Positions 34,908 through 46,134 are shown, counted from the stretch's first letter. The stretch: 64,000 bases of DNA from Wyeomyia smithii (GCF_029784165.1 NC_073696.1:19859530-19923529), one strand, 5' to 3'. The notes: generated from the letters alone by a model not told the origin. Translations and numbers: made by a program.

Positions 34908-35060
34908 TTTTAGGCTCCTTGAAAAAGGTGAAATAAAGTCACCAAAACTGTCGGATTAAGAAACAAAAAATCGTTTTTGCTTCTATACGCGGACTGATTA
35001 AGCCTATAAATCTACGAAATTAACCGCTACAGTCGACAAACAAACAAGCATGCAATTATA

Positions 35061-35300
35061 GGCTTTATAGGACGTTCTGATTCAGATTCGAATATAAATT
35101 CAAATCCAGGATCAGATCCAATCTTAAATCCGGGTTTCGCCTGTAAACCAGTTTCAAATCCTTACTGAAATGCTGATTCATTCAAAATAATATTCAAATT
35201 TGAATGTGATTCAGATCCACCTGCAATCATATTTTGCTCTTAGGGTACAAATTCAAAATTATTTCTAAATCTCACTGTATGACAGTGATATTATGAAAAG
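35061..35300. repeat. Degenerate GATTCAGATTCAAATCC-type array
   Basis: Loosely repeated units such as GATTCAGATTCGAATATAAA, AATTCAAATCCAGGATCAG and GATTCAGATCCACC run through this segment. The same units occur at about 36480-36620 and 37960-38170. Confidence 0.55.
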
Positions 35301-35544
35301 AAGACAGTAGATCGTATCAGATTGTGTTTGATCTACCGATCTTCCAAAGACCTTTCATAGAATGCCTGTGTACTTGCATTACAGTCTGGAATCATTTTAC
35401 ATTCGGTATGTCACGCCTACAAATAATATTAGAATCTCGCAAGTTTTGCTATGGTAACGTTTGTTACGGTCAAAAAATGTTGATTTTTCATGTGTTTACC
35501 TTCACAGTCGCTGATATAACTACATGCACGTCAATAATAGTAAC

Positions 35545-36135
35545 TAATGAGTCAGCAGAAAAAAAATGAAAGCTCTATCAGTCGCACTCTAATCATGATG
35601 GCAAAAACAGTTCCGTTCGGAAGTGTGTGCTTTCAAAGAACGGTACCCTGCCGCGTCGAAAACGAACATTGTGGACGCCGGATACTTCCGCTGCAACAAC
35701 ATCTTGGCACTACTGGACAACAATTAGAGCATCAAAGAAAAGTCTGGTTCCGGACGGCCGACGACCCTGGGCGACAAGAAACTTCAAAGAGAAAGACCAA
35801 AGGACAAGTGAACGTGTACGTTAGGAAGCGGCAGTCCCGTCCACTGGTCTCGAAGCTATAGGCTATAACGCAGCAGCTAATTAAGATGGTCAAGTCGATT
35901 TTTCCGGCGAATCGAGCGGTGGCAATAGTGATGGACGACGAGACCTATCTCACGCTGGATGGCAACAACTGGCAGGGCACTTCGTATTTTACTTCCTCCA
36001 CGAAGGAAGTGAGCACCGAGGTGAAGTTAATTTCACATACCTAGTACCCCAAGAAGGTGCTGCTGTGGCTGACAATCAGTGAGAAGAGGATGCCAAAGCC
36101 GCTCTTTCGCTCCGGACTGGCCGTGAACGGGAAAA
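35545..36135 (+). pseudogene. Tc1/mariner-superfamily transposase relic (D,D37-type), plus strand
   Basis: Across shifting frames the sequence gives an N-terminal helix-turn-helix region (about 35600-35830) and, at 35925-36020, VAIVMDDETYLTLDGNNWQG, the first catalytic-Asp block, then KKVLLWLTISEKRMPKPLF. The relics at 46135-46760 and 47400-48400 belong to the same family. Blocks two and three of the DDE domain are absent after about 36135. No terminal repeats were identified. Confidence 0.65.
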
Positions 36136-36139
36136 TTTA

Positions 36140-38270
36140 TGGTATAGTAGTTTATAGTATAAGTATAAAATACAGATACATTGCATGTCGGTAATTGCTT
36201 TTTCAACAAACAAATGCACATTCAATAATTACAATTCTTAAGTCCCATTGAAATATACTCATTTATTCCTGGCCCAGTGATACCAGCCCCAGTAGTTTTA
36301 TTTATTTTAGAGCTGTCTTCGGTGTAGTAGATTAAAGAGCCCTGTCGAACTACAGGTCCTCCATTTTCCAAGGTTTCTCGTTCGGTCTCAATGATTTGAT
36401 ATGGAATGTCGAAGTTTGACTTATTTTCTAGCCAGATGGATTTTGATCTATATTTTGTTATAGATAGGATTTAGAAGAACTAAACTCAGATTCAAACCCA
36501 ATTGCTCAAATAAACATTTTTTAAATAAATTCTAACTCGGATTCAGGCTCTCATACCAATACGGATTTTCATTCAAAATTTTGAACCGATCAAAAATAAT
36601 CGAGCTTAAAGCTCATTCACATTTAAAGAGGTTTAATTCTTCAATAAAAAATGTCTAGCCTCGATTTGTTTTTGCTTTCAAGAGCCAATTTTTCTAGCTC
36701 ATCAGTATCGTTTTATAGAAGTAATAATTGGATACGTTGACGGAACTAGAACAAGAAAATGTGAGTGTTTGCCAGAGAAAAAAAAACAGTGTTTCATAAC
36801 AATTTATGTAAATTTTTTTGAAGCTCGCGCAAAGCGGGTTCGAGAACTAGAAGGTTGAATTAAAAAGTTTGGATTTCTACTCTTAACGTTATGTGATACT
36901 TAAAAGGTTTTAGTTGCTACGTTTTATTATGTTGCTAAAACAAGCTTCGGAAAGTTCAGAAATTTGATGATTCCAAATGAGCTGAATGGGGCGATTGAAT
37001 TGCTTATTTAACTTATATTTGCGAAAATATCGGAAAAAAGCCAAAAAAAAGGTTTCTTATTGAGCACAGAATGGCGAAAAAACGCTTCTGTAAATCATAA
37101 AAAGTAATTAAGCAACTAAACTGTAATTCAACTCTGTATCAAAACAGAAATTTCATGAACATAAAGACAAAAGAGCCTAAATTATGCGCAGTGTATCGAA
37201 AAAAAGAGCTTAGATTAACCTCAAAACAGCGAAAGTTAGTTCTTAATAATTCCATATTGTATTCAAAATAATAAAGAATTATACCAAATTAAACAAGGAA
37301 TAGTGGAAACGGCTTCCAAAGGCATAAAAACATCTGTAGAAAACGCTACTGATACCAGTTTAAGTCAAATAGGAAAATGATTGAAAACTCAGCTCAGAAC
37401 GAATACGGAAATGCGGTGTTAGTAAAGGTCACAAATGAAATTGATTTTAAATAATTGACCTCAGTGAACAAGTGAACAAGTGCATTTAAATTTAGAGGAG
37501 GCCATGAATTATTCCAAACTGTGCACAAGAAAATTATCCCAAATTTAGTTAGGAGTACCTGAAAATCGTTTCCCAATGTGTAAAACAAGTAAAAAAAATT
37601 ATTCCAGAATGAGCACAAAATGGTAGCTTGGTGCTTTTCAAAACCAGGAAAGGCCATGTAAGTAAATTATCCCGATTTAAGCTCAGACTGGCGAAAAAGA
37701 TTTCAAAGACGAAAAATGACCTGCAGTAAAAATAATCGCAATTAAAGCAACACAAAGCAAAATGATCCCAAATTAAGCTCGGAATATTGAAAAAACAACG
37801 CTGCGAAAGACATTAAATAAGGTCAAGAAAACACTAACATTTAGCTTTAGAATGGTGTAAAGGCGTGTGTTAAGACCAGAAAAGGTCAAAAAATGATTAT
37901 CCTAAATTAAACCAAGAATAGCAAAACAGGCTTCCAAAGACTAGTAAAGAACAAAATTCAGATCCAGAACCAGATTTCCATGCGAATCCTAATCCAAATT
38001 CAGCTTCGGATCCATAAAATCGAAATTTAGACAGAACTTTAGATTTATATTCAAATCCACATTCAAACTCAAATTCATTTTTGATTCACATTCCATATTT
38101 AAATTGAATTTCAGATTCAGATTCTGATCCAAATTCGGAACCCCTTTCAGATTCAGATTTAGATCAAAAACGCATACAGTTTTCTAGATTACACAATCAC
38201 TTTCCTAAAATAACAAAAAAAACCTCCTCTAATCCTCTTTATCCTTATCAAGCCCCATTTGAGCCAATCA
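36140..38270. repeat. Degenerate repeat-rich AT region
   Basis: Between about 36960 and 37930, loosely repeated units of the type ATTCCAAATTAAGCTCAGAA, GGCGAAAAA and CTTCAAAAGAC recur with variable spacing of roughly 70-130 bp. At 36480-36620 and 37960-38170 GATTCAGATTC/AAATCC units recur. No coding sequence is recognised. Confidence 0.45.
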
Positions 38271-39780
38271 TCGTTAATCAAAACAAAACTCAATGAAGAA
38301 AAGAAAAACGAAAACAGTTTTCACCGAACGAGGGTGTGAATTCACTTCCCCAGCACCCTTCCCATCACACTGCAACGTTCCAATTCTATCCATCAGCCAG
38401 CAGAGACTGGGTGCAACAACCTGCACGCAACATTTTTCAACCTCGCTTGCGCTCAATTTCGCCACCCCCGTTGGCCGACCTTCGACGTTGTTGGACGGCG
38501 TCAAAACATCTGCTCCGCTGACTCACCGCCACACGCGGGACTGTTCCGTCGGTCGCGGTCGTAGGCGGTTTTGTGAATGGTGCACCATTTAGCGCGTACT
38601 ATGTTAAGGGATGAATCCACTCTGGGTGAATGTGGACACCGGATGAACCAACCCCGCTTCGAAGGGGGTTGATGGCCTTTGCGCAGCTTTCGCTGCGATG
38701 AATTGTATGCCAAGTGGCAGTGGGCACCGAAAGCTGGTAGGGTTTTCCGGCTCCGACAGGGAGTTCAGTAAGGATTCGGCATCGGGAAAGCGAAGATTCT
38801 TCTTCTCCGTACAGCGCTCGTGTGAAGTGAAAGTGAAGTTTGTCTTTGAATTCGAAGTTTTTTCTTCCTATTTTTCGTGCTGAGAATAAGAGTTAATTCG
38901 AGGGGGTGGTTCCCGGAGAGAAGGAAAATTGTATTTATATTTTGTCGTAACTCACGTGTATTCCTTCCACTTTCGTCTCTAGCCCGGATGGTGGCAGGGA
39001 CTCGTGGTGCGTGTACGTGTTCGAACTGCAAAAATCGTCCTGTTTGTGGCATCGCTCAAGGATTGCCAGTTTGACGAGCGGGTTTTTTTATTTTCATCCT
39101 TCCCCACTATGCGTTCTGTAATCGAAAACGAATTTCTGACGGGAAGTTCAAGAGGCGTCATCAATTTTTCGCACCGTAACACGTGTAGCTGAAGCATAAC
39201 TACACTGCCCTAAGGATTACCTCCCTGGCTGCCGGCAGACGGATTACTCATCTACCGCGCGACAACTTCATGAACAAGGATTACCAGTGCCAGTCACTTC
39301 TTCTGCTTCTTAGTGTGTGCTAGTGCAGTGCAGGTGATTTTTATATTCCACCTGGGTTTATCTCGTGCTTCTTTGTTGATTGGTTGTTGGTGGCGTGAAG
39401 AAAAAGTAATAAAAGAAACCGGAAACAGCTTGGCGTGTGGAAATTTTATAGTCGGGTGCATTACGGAGCTCATCAACTTGTTACAATCGTGGCTCAAATT
39501 GGATAACTAGTGTCAGTGTGCTTGCAGTGAATTCCAAACAAAACAAAAAAAAAATACAAAGAAAATGCTCAAGGATTACCGAACGGATTACGGGTGGAAT
39601 TAATTCAGCAGTTTACTATCCAAAAACGAGCACAAGAAACCGGGATTTACTGGAACGGAGTCAATTGGATTACCGCCAGCGTTAGTGAGAAAATAGCATT
39701 AAACAGAAGTGATTAAATAAAGTGAGGAGCAATGCTTTTCTAAGCATATCATAATCGAATGCAAATGTAAGTGATCTAGA
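38271..39780 (+). other. Higher-GC block, possible host promoter and 5' untranslated exon
   Basis: No transposon hallmark is visible here. From about 39290 to 39765 the plus strand has 5'-leader-like features: repeated TCAGTGTG/GTGCAGTG initiator-like pentamers (39325-39345 and 39511-39530), A-rich leader sequence, and a consensus-like splice donor AAATGTAAGTGA at about 39762-39773. No long frame accompanies it. That a host transcript starts here is inference. Short frames such as 38293-38592 are unsupported. Confidence 0.25.
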
Positions 39781-41405
39781 TCCCTAATGATTCCAAAAAA
39801 GGTCCTTTCGAAAAAAGCGTTTAACGTTTCGTACATCAAAAGTAGTGTGTACCGTAAAACATACTGAAAACCCACTTTTGGGGAGTTTATGGCGTAAAAA
39901 GGGAAAAAGTTCGCCTAAGGGCTTCCAACATTTCTCATTCTGCACCAAAAGCAGGCCAATCGCTCTGTGACTTGTTTGAATTTGATTGTACTTCTCGAAC
40001 TGTTTGCTTCAGAGCTAGTGAAACTTGTTGGCAGCAGAGAAAGATAAACTCTGTACCTCGGTTAGTTGTGATGGACCGGAAACTGCAGCAAATGCTGCTG
40101 TTTTTGTTTTGGCATACAGCTCTATGTGCATCATTCATCCTTCCTGTTTCGGTCGGTAGGGATGATTTGCTGGAACTAAACCCCACTGTGAAGACTGTAA
40201 AGTGTCCTTGCTAGGGTGCAATGGAACGGATTAAAAATTCATGGAATTGTAGTGATTTTATTCAACTGTTTTTTACTGAGAGTTATTTACTTAGTAATTA
40301 TCGTTTGTAGAAAGATTCTGGCCGAAGGGCAGTTTGAGATTTAATATTCATTTATGAGTTTATCCATGACTGCTGCCACTGGAGAATCCTTCGAAAAAGG
40401 CAAGTAACGAGGTTAATTATTTGTGCAGTTTAACATAGATCGTGATTCAAAGAAATATTTTGCCCTGAACAACTGCAGCTTCTGTGATGAAACAGTGTAA
40501 ACAAATTGGATTGGATTGTGTTTGTGGCGAAAATACGATTTTTAAAAGAAAGCTGGATCTATCAAGTCAATTCTAAACGTGGAGTGGATACATATTAACA
40601 TCATGCGGCATCGATGTTGAGTTTTCTCAACATTGTCGTTGTTTTGAATTGTGACCTTGAATGCTCAGCAATTCTGAGCAATGGCCCAGATTTTAACGTC
40701 TTGTCGATATCCTCCGCTATCAAAAATCTTTTTCGCAAGATTTTCCCTCTTAACTAATGACCGCTCGATTCGGGGAAATCCGTACCTGGAGTGGTTTCAG
40801 CAGTTATTAATCTAAGTCCTCAAGGACAAATAGAGAACTTTAAAAGAAATGTATTATAATCGCACCACAGCGAATGTACAGAGAAGTCTATGAAATATAC
40901 ACACAGCGATGAAATGCAGAATGAAGTGGAGGAAACCCCCAAATTGTTTTGGTAATTTCGAAAATAGCAGACGTAGAAACAACAAAACTCTGGAGGAGTT
41001 GATGTATGGGAAGCGATCTTTCACCAACAGATAAGAAATCACCGAAATTATCGCCGTATATTTAAAAATTCAAAATCATTATAAAGATTTTTGTTCAAAC
41101 ACTGAGAACTACTGAAGTACAGCGATGCAGTCCACTGTTATTCCTTACGATTAATCTACTCCCATCTCCACGAACAAAATTAGCCGTACAACACGGCTCG
41201 TCGATGGTCCGGATAGTCCCAGCAAGCACTAGTATGAAGGGTATCAAGGCGACTGTGTATACTCGGACAGAAGCAAGGCCTTAGATGTGTTGGGAACAGA
41301 TAGCGTTCTGTGAGCCGCAACCAATTTTCAGTATCAATAGAATGTTGATGTTGTTGGCATGGAGTGAGACATATCTTTAAGAAAGAATAAAATACGTCAA
41401 GATAT
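39781..41405. other. No gene recognised
   Basis: AT-rich sequence. A 79-residue minus frame at 41180-41419 has no recognisable domain. It may be part of an unrecognised repeat. Confidence 0.35.
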
Positions 41406-41409
41406 ATAA

Positions 41410-41820
41410 CAAGGTACAAGGTAGTCGCATGGGTCCATTACTATTTGCAATGGTTATGAATGAATTGTCAGCTTTCATGATCCAAGTAATAGTACTAATT
41501 AATGCGAATGATGTGAAAATTTTCCTACCAATTTAAATCGCCGAAGATTGGTAATTGCTTCTAGATGACCTAAATAATTCAGGAAGATTTGTGCTAGTGA
41601 ATGCTCAGTCAAAACGTACACCAAAAGAGTTTGACCGATAATATTTGACTTCATGTTAGGACCATACATTCTACAACGCGTAGACAATTCTTGCAATTAG
41701 ACGGATTGAAAGTTCATTCCCGTACGACCGACTGAACTTTAACAAAGGCATAGTTTCTCTTCGTCGTCGGAGCACGAATCTGCAAACAAATATATGAACG
41801 AGTTTAACGAACTGTAGGAC
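41410..41820 (+). pseudogene. Non-LTR RT palm fragment (CR1/Jockey-type)
   Basis: GSRMGPLLFAMVMNELSAF (motif B and following helix) leads into LINANDVKIF, where the usual Y-A-D-D has become N-A-N-D, so the first catalytic Asp of motif C is lost. Further on, PIIFDFMLGPYILQRVD continues the thumb. Stops and frame changes are frequent. Neither end of the element is visible. It lies just upstream of the Tc1 relic. Confidence 0.55.
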
Positions 41821-41959
41821 GTTATTTCGATAAGTATGGCTCATAAAGGATTAAAACAAAACTAAAATATTAATTAATATGTGACAAAATTGTTATTAAT
41901 AGATTGAAGCACTGGATTTGAGAAAAATAATCTAATCCAGGGCTTCAATCCATTTATAT

Positions 41960-42900
41960 TAATTCATTTTCGTCAACTTCTGGCACGTAGTGACCGGCAT
42001 AACGTCTCTACAAGCTTGGATCCTATCCCACAGATGCTTTTATTCCCTGTCTTCTCCGTGTACACTGACATTTTCACGATCTCCCTCAGGTTCTCTATAG
42101 GGTTCATTCCCGGCGACTGCACTGGCCACTCCATGACGTCGACTTTGTTGTCCTGGAACCACTTTTCGACGATCTTGACGGTGTACTTCGGATCGTTTTC
42201 TTGCATAAACTGCCACTCTAGGGGCATCTCCCTCTAGACTTGTGGCAGCATAACATCCCTTAAGATTTTGGCTTAGAAACACTGATCTATGATCTTATCC
42301 ACCCAGTACAGGGGGCCAACTACGTACCAAAAAAAGCACTCCCATACCTTAATGTTCCCTCCTCCATGCTTAAATGTCTCTGTTAGGTGTTGGGTGTGGG
42401 TGTGTAAGCGCAGCCTGTTGGGCGTTGAACCCATTTTTTTCTGTCCGAGTCGATGAGGTTAACCTTGGTCTCATTCGACCTCAGTATATTCACCACTGCT
42501 TTTCCTTCTTCGGACCGATCCCATCGAAGTGGTCTTTCGCGAACTTCAGCCGGGAAACTCCGGGATCTTTTACCGCCTAGTTCCTGCTCTACAGCAGTCG
42601 CTCAACTGTCCGGGAACTCACGGACAAGTTCAGCTAGCTCCGGATCTTTTTCGAGGCCTTGAAGGGATCTATCTTGGAGGCTCACTTAATGGCAGAGTCA
42701 TTCTTCGCGGTCGTTTTGGACGTCCAGGGAGGGCATTCAACTTGAAGGGTCGTCCCAAGTACTCTGCGATTTCGCGTTAACTGTTGCCTGCCTTGGGCAT
42801 TTTGCGGATGACCATCCGCTGTGTTTCAATCACAGCAATCAACTTTCTTCAAAAATCGAATCGAGGAACTGGTCATAAATTTTGTTGCACCGGTTTTCAA
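41960..42900 (-). pseudogene. Tc1-like (DD34E) transposase relic
   Basis: On the minus strand the clearest block is WQFMQENDPKYTVKIVEKWF, the second catalytic-Asp region of Tc1 transposases, followed by MEWPVQSPGMNPIENL with the third acidic residue (Glu). Upstream, HGGGNIKVWECFFW and YWVDKIIDQCF are the preceding Tc1 blocks in an alternate frame, and GRPFKLNALPGRPKR-like sequence near 42720-42790 is the helix-turn-helix linker. Several frameshifts are present. The PLE at 42994 is inserted just upstream. Confidence 0.75.
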
Positions 42901-43347
42901 CTTTTGACAGCTATTAGTGCGTCTTGCTAAAACGGGTTGCTTTGATTGCATTGAACTTGCGATTTTTGAAGTTGTCATACTAGTATAGGTTCTGTTTCGT
43001 TGAGATCATCACCGCTTGATTTTATATATGTTGGATCATCGACATTTTTCGGTAAAACGTAGACTTAAAAAGCAATTATTTCCGAACGTTTCGACCTACT
43101 TTATTACAAATTTTTTGGTCATCCTCAGCGGATTCTGAAATACATTTAAATACAATTATCGGTTTAAATTTAACAAAAAACACTTACTTGCTACACAATC
43201 TAGGTTATACTGGCGTTTCAACTTCTATCTATCTGTTTTTTTTTCTTCTCTCTCTTTTACTTTCGATTGCTGTCAGATCTTATTGTTTTTAGTGTTTCGA
43301 ATAACCCGTTGTAAGCAGATCGGAATTTTATCGAGTCACGTTGTAGG

Positions 43348-44457
43348 TTGAAGGTATTTTCTTCACCTTTAATTTTCGGTGTTGTCGGTGCAAAAAGCCA
43401 GAGCAATAACTACGAAATACAAACAAAAAATGCTAAGCGTCCTGGTCCTGGTATTATAAAAACAATAGCAAGTGAAGATTTTCGTTTTATCCAGAGAAAT
43501 GTATCTGATGAGGATTTCAAAACTCTACTGGCCACGATTTAGCGAAAAGCAGAAACAGTGTTCAATGCTACTAAAACCAGAGAGATTTGTAAGCCTGAAA
43601 AGTTGAAAAATGATAAAATTTAAAACAACACAGCACAGGGCTCATCATGGATAAGGAATTTTTCAGATGTTCTTTTGCCTGATTACGTTACACGTACCTT
43701 GCAGCTAGGTGGTAGTTTTAACGTACCAGATTTAAAAAGTCCACTATACGTTCGATTACTGTCTGAAATCGAAAGCGTGATACAGTGGGAACAAAATGCG
43801 GACACAATGAGATACGGAGTATCGAATGCTGTGATCAATCACATACACTACACCAAGCAACCGTTTTTCAGTGATAATGAGTGGATACGCAAGGATGTGC
43901 TTCGCAGCAGAAAGTTTCTAGCAGAGAGAACCGACATCGTGGTGACAAAAGCGGACAAAGGAAAGCAGATTGTAGTCATGAATCGCACAGAGTATGAAGC
44001 AAAAATGGGTGATCTATTGAGTGACGTAGACACATACGAGGAGATAAAAAATGACCCGTCATCAGCCACTTTAAAAAAAATCAACACACTGATTGATAAA
44101 TGGTCAAATGCAGAATGGATTGATCAGAACACAAAGTTTAAGCTAAAAATGTATAACTGCAATCCACCAAGAATCTATGGGTTGCCAAAAATTCATAAAC
44201 CGAATAGACCATTGAGGCTGATTAACTCAACGATTGGTACAGCAACTTATAAAATTGCAAGATACTTCTCGAACATTTTGAAAAATATTACCGGGAAATC
44301 CGAATGTCATATCGTCAACAGCTTTGATTTTGTGGATAATATTCGACAGCAAAGAGTAGCTAGCGATGAAATCCTGCTCTCGTTGTGGTTTCTCTTTTTA
44401 CAAATGTTCCCACCGAATTCGCTTTGGAAACCATTGATCTACGGTGGAATGAAGTGA
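43348..44457 (+). pseudogene. PLE ORF: N-terminal region and RT fingers
   Basis: A single frame from 43348 to 44457 is cut by TAG at 43540-43542 and TAA at about 43618-43620, then runs open as 260 residues. Landmarks are SWIRNFSDVLLPDYV with LQLGGSFN, VVTKADKGKQIVVM (conserved K-A-D-K-G in PLEs) and RIYGLPKIHKPNRPLRLI (RT motif 2a region). The frame is lost at about 44375-44385, where about four bases are missing exactly where the family has motif A; the catalytic Asp codon is part of what was lost. Confidence 0.85.
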
Positions 44458-45320
44458 GGAACTTCACCAACATACCAAAGGAAAATTTTATGGAAATGCT
44501 GAAGCTGATACTATCGTCTACTTTTTTCGTGTTTCGGAATCGTGTTTTCAAACAAAAATTTGGATTACCGATGGGATCGCCACTCTCCCCCGTTATAGCG
44601 AATATAGTTTTGGAGAGATTAGAAAATACAGCACTAGGTCAATTAAAACAGGAAAACATCACACCGGCCTTCTTCAAGAGATATGTAGACGATTGCTTGG
44701 CAGCTGTCCGAAGAGATGAAGTAGATAGGATGCTAGCTGTATTCAACAGTTTCCACCCGAGATTGCAATTTGCCTTGGAGTTAGAGGACAATGCGAAACT
44801 GAATTTTTTGGACACCGTATTTAGACGAGAGAACAATAGAGTAACTACAGAATGGTTGCCCAAAGATTTAGAAGGGAGGTATCTAGACTATAATTCTGTA
44901 AGTCCTACTAGTCACAAAAAGAATACAGCTATAGCACTGATAGATAGAGCCTTGAAACTAAGTCAACCAGAATATAGACCCCAAAGCTTAGAAAAAGTTA
45001 AATACATTCTAAGTAACAATAAGTTCCCAAAGTTTTTAATCAATACGTTGATACAAGAGCGAACAACAAAACTTTATAATACGATAACAACCACGACCAC
45101 ATTGTGCCCCAAGTTTATCTCAACTCCATATATACCAGGCTTAGGAGAGAAATTAAATAACTATTTAAGACAGTTCAATATTGTTTCAGCTTTTAAACCA
45201 ACTGACAAAATTAAAGACATTATTTTTACAAAATTAAAAGACAAAATATGTACTGGTAAATCGTATATTGGACAGACCAGTCAATTTAAAAAAAAAAAGA
45301 TTGGACCAACACAAAAATGA
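44385..45320 (+). pseudogene. PLE ORF: RT palm, thumb and start of the GIY-YIG region
   Basis: The second frame begins VSLFTNVPTEFALETI (the rest of motif A), then LPMGSPLSPVIANIVLE (motif B) and FFKRYVDDCLAAV (motif C, Y-V-D-D intact), with LNFLDTVF and HKKNTAIALIDRAL of the thumb. At its end KSYIGQTSQF carries the Y-I-G part of the endonuclease, but the preceding G-I-Y block is missing, apparently by deletion between about 45235 and 45250. An A-run at 45287-45298 shifts the frame into the next piece. Confidence 0.85.
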
Positions 45321-45582
45321 CATTAAATCCAAAAGTGTAGGGAACACAGGACTAGTACAACATACAATAAATGAGGGACATATTTTCGATTTTGAGAGTA
45401 CAAGAATCTTAGACGAAATAACCAAAACTGACACGAGGCTCATTTCGGAAACATTTCATATAAAAATTGAAGGTGAAGAAAATACCTTCAACCTACAACG
45501 TGACTCGATAAAATTCCGATCTGCTTACAACGGGTTATTCGAAACACTAAAAACAATAAGATCTGACAGCAATCGAAAGTAA
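45290..45582 (+). pseudogene. PLE ORF: GIY-YIG endonuclease C-terminal part
   Basis: After the frame change at the A-run the reading continues RLDQHKNDIKSK (the conserved R-x-x-x-H of GIY-YIG domains), TGLVQHTINEGHIFDFES and LISETFHIKIEGEENTF (with the conserved Glu). The stop is at 45580-45582. This domain cleaves target DNA in PLE transposition. The last 120 bases are part of the inverted terminal repeat. Confidence 0.8.
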
Positions 45583-45708
45583 AAGAGAGAGAAGAAAAAA
45601 AAACAGATAGATAGAAGTTGAAACGCCGGTATAACCTAGATTTTGTAGCAAGTAAGTGTTTTTTGTTAAATTCAAACCGATAATATTGTATTTAAATGTA
45701 TTTTAGAA

Positions 45709-45761
45709 TCCGCTGAGGATGACCGAAAAAATTTGTAATAAAGTAGGTCGAAACGTTCGGA
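45709..45761 (+). ncRNA. Hammerhead-like ribozyme motif, 3' terminus of the PLE
   Basis: TCCG (stem I), CTGAGGA (fits CUGANGA), an unpaired T, GACC (stem II), a loop, GGTC (stem II), GAAAC, then GTT and CGGA (stem I, pairs with TCCG). This is the order of a type I hammerhead with a very short stem III, the form described in Penelope-like elements. The extra T after CTGAGGA departs from consensus. The reverse complement of the motif lies in the left terminal repeat at about 43082-43132. Activity is not shown. Confidence 0.55.
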
Positions 45762-45830
45762 AATAATTGCTTTTTAAGTCTACTTTTCACCGAAAAATGT
45801 CGATGATCCAACATATATAGTATAGGTTCT

Positions 45831-46130
45831 TGCCGCTAGGTCTCGTATATACTAAAGAGCGTCGGTATCAACAGTCGGTTTTATCACCACTCGCCCAATT
45901 CACGCTCGATTCACGCACTGTGTCTTTGAATCTGTATATTTTTATGAACTCAATTTATTTGATCATTTCCCTAGATAGGGCAACCAAGTGTCATATCTGT
46001 TACAATTTATTCGTGCCATAATTCTGTGAGAAATGAACCATGGAATACGTATTTTGACTTTGAAGCTGAAATTACGTATTATTCGAACAGTTGAGAAAGA
46101 AGATCTATTAATAGTTCAAATAGCCTTACA
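45831..46130. other. No gene seen
   Basis: Sequence continuing the target of the PLE. No recognisable coding or repeat. Confidence 0.4.
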
Positions 46131-46134
46131 GTTT

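Larger units (their letters stand above)
32782..35060 (-). mobile_element. Short Penelope-like element (32794-35048), host of a nested MITE
   Basis: The element is bounded by the 12-bp direct repeat CATGCAATTATA (32782-32793 and 35049-35060). Its two ends are long inverted copies of each other: about 32800-33305 against 33655-33988 plus 34908-35022. The core (33306-33654) encodes the end of a GIY-YIG endonuclease on the minus strand. Inverted terminal repeats around a truncated ORF are a known PLE arrangement. The right arm is split by the MITE at 33997-34899. Without the MITE and its duplicated bases the element is about 1344 bp. Confidence 0.8.
42981..45830 (+). mobile_element. Near-full-length Penelope-like element (42994-45817)
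   Basis: The 13-bp direct repeat TAGTATAGGTTCT flanks the element (42981-42993 and 45818-45830). Its ends are inverted copies of each other: about 43024-43380 is the reverse complement of about 45460-45816, with a short extra sequence on the 5' side. Between them lies one RT/GIY-YIG coding region in several pieces. This is the known inverted terminal repeat arrangement of PLEs. The right repeat overlaps the end of the ORF, so the left repeat also contains an inverted piece of the ORF C-terminus. Confidence 0.9.

Noticed and set aside
32800..35022. Foldback transposon of unknown class
   Set aside because: The core encodes a GIY-YIG C-terminus and the flanks show a 12-bp duplication, so a truncated Penelope-like element explains the structure better.
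38293..38592. 99-residue plus frame
   Set aside because: No recognisable domain; overlapping frames on both strands are equally open.
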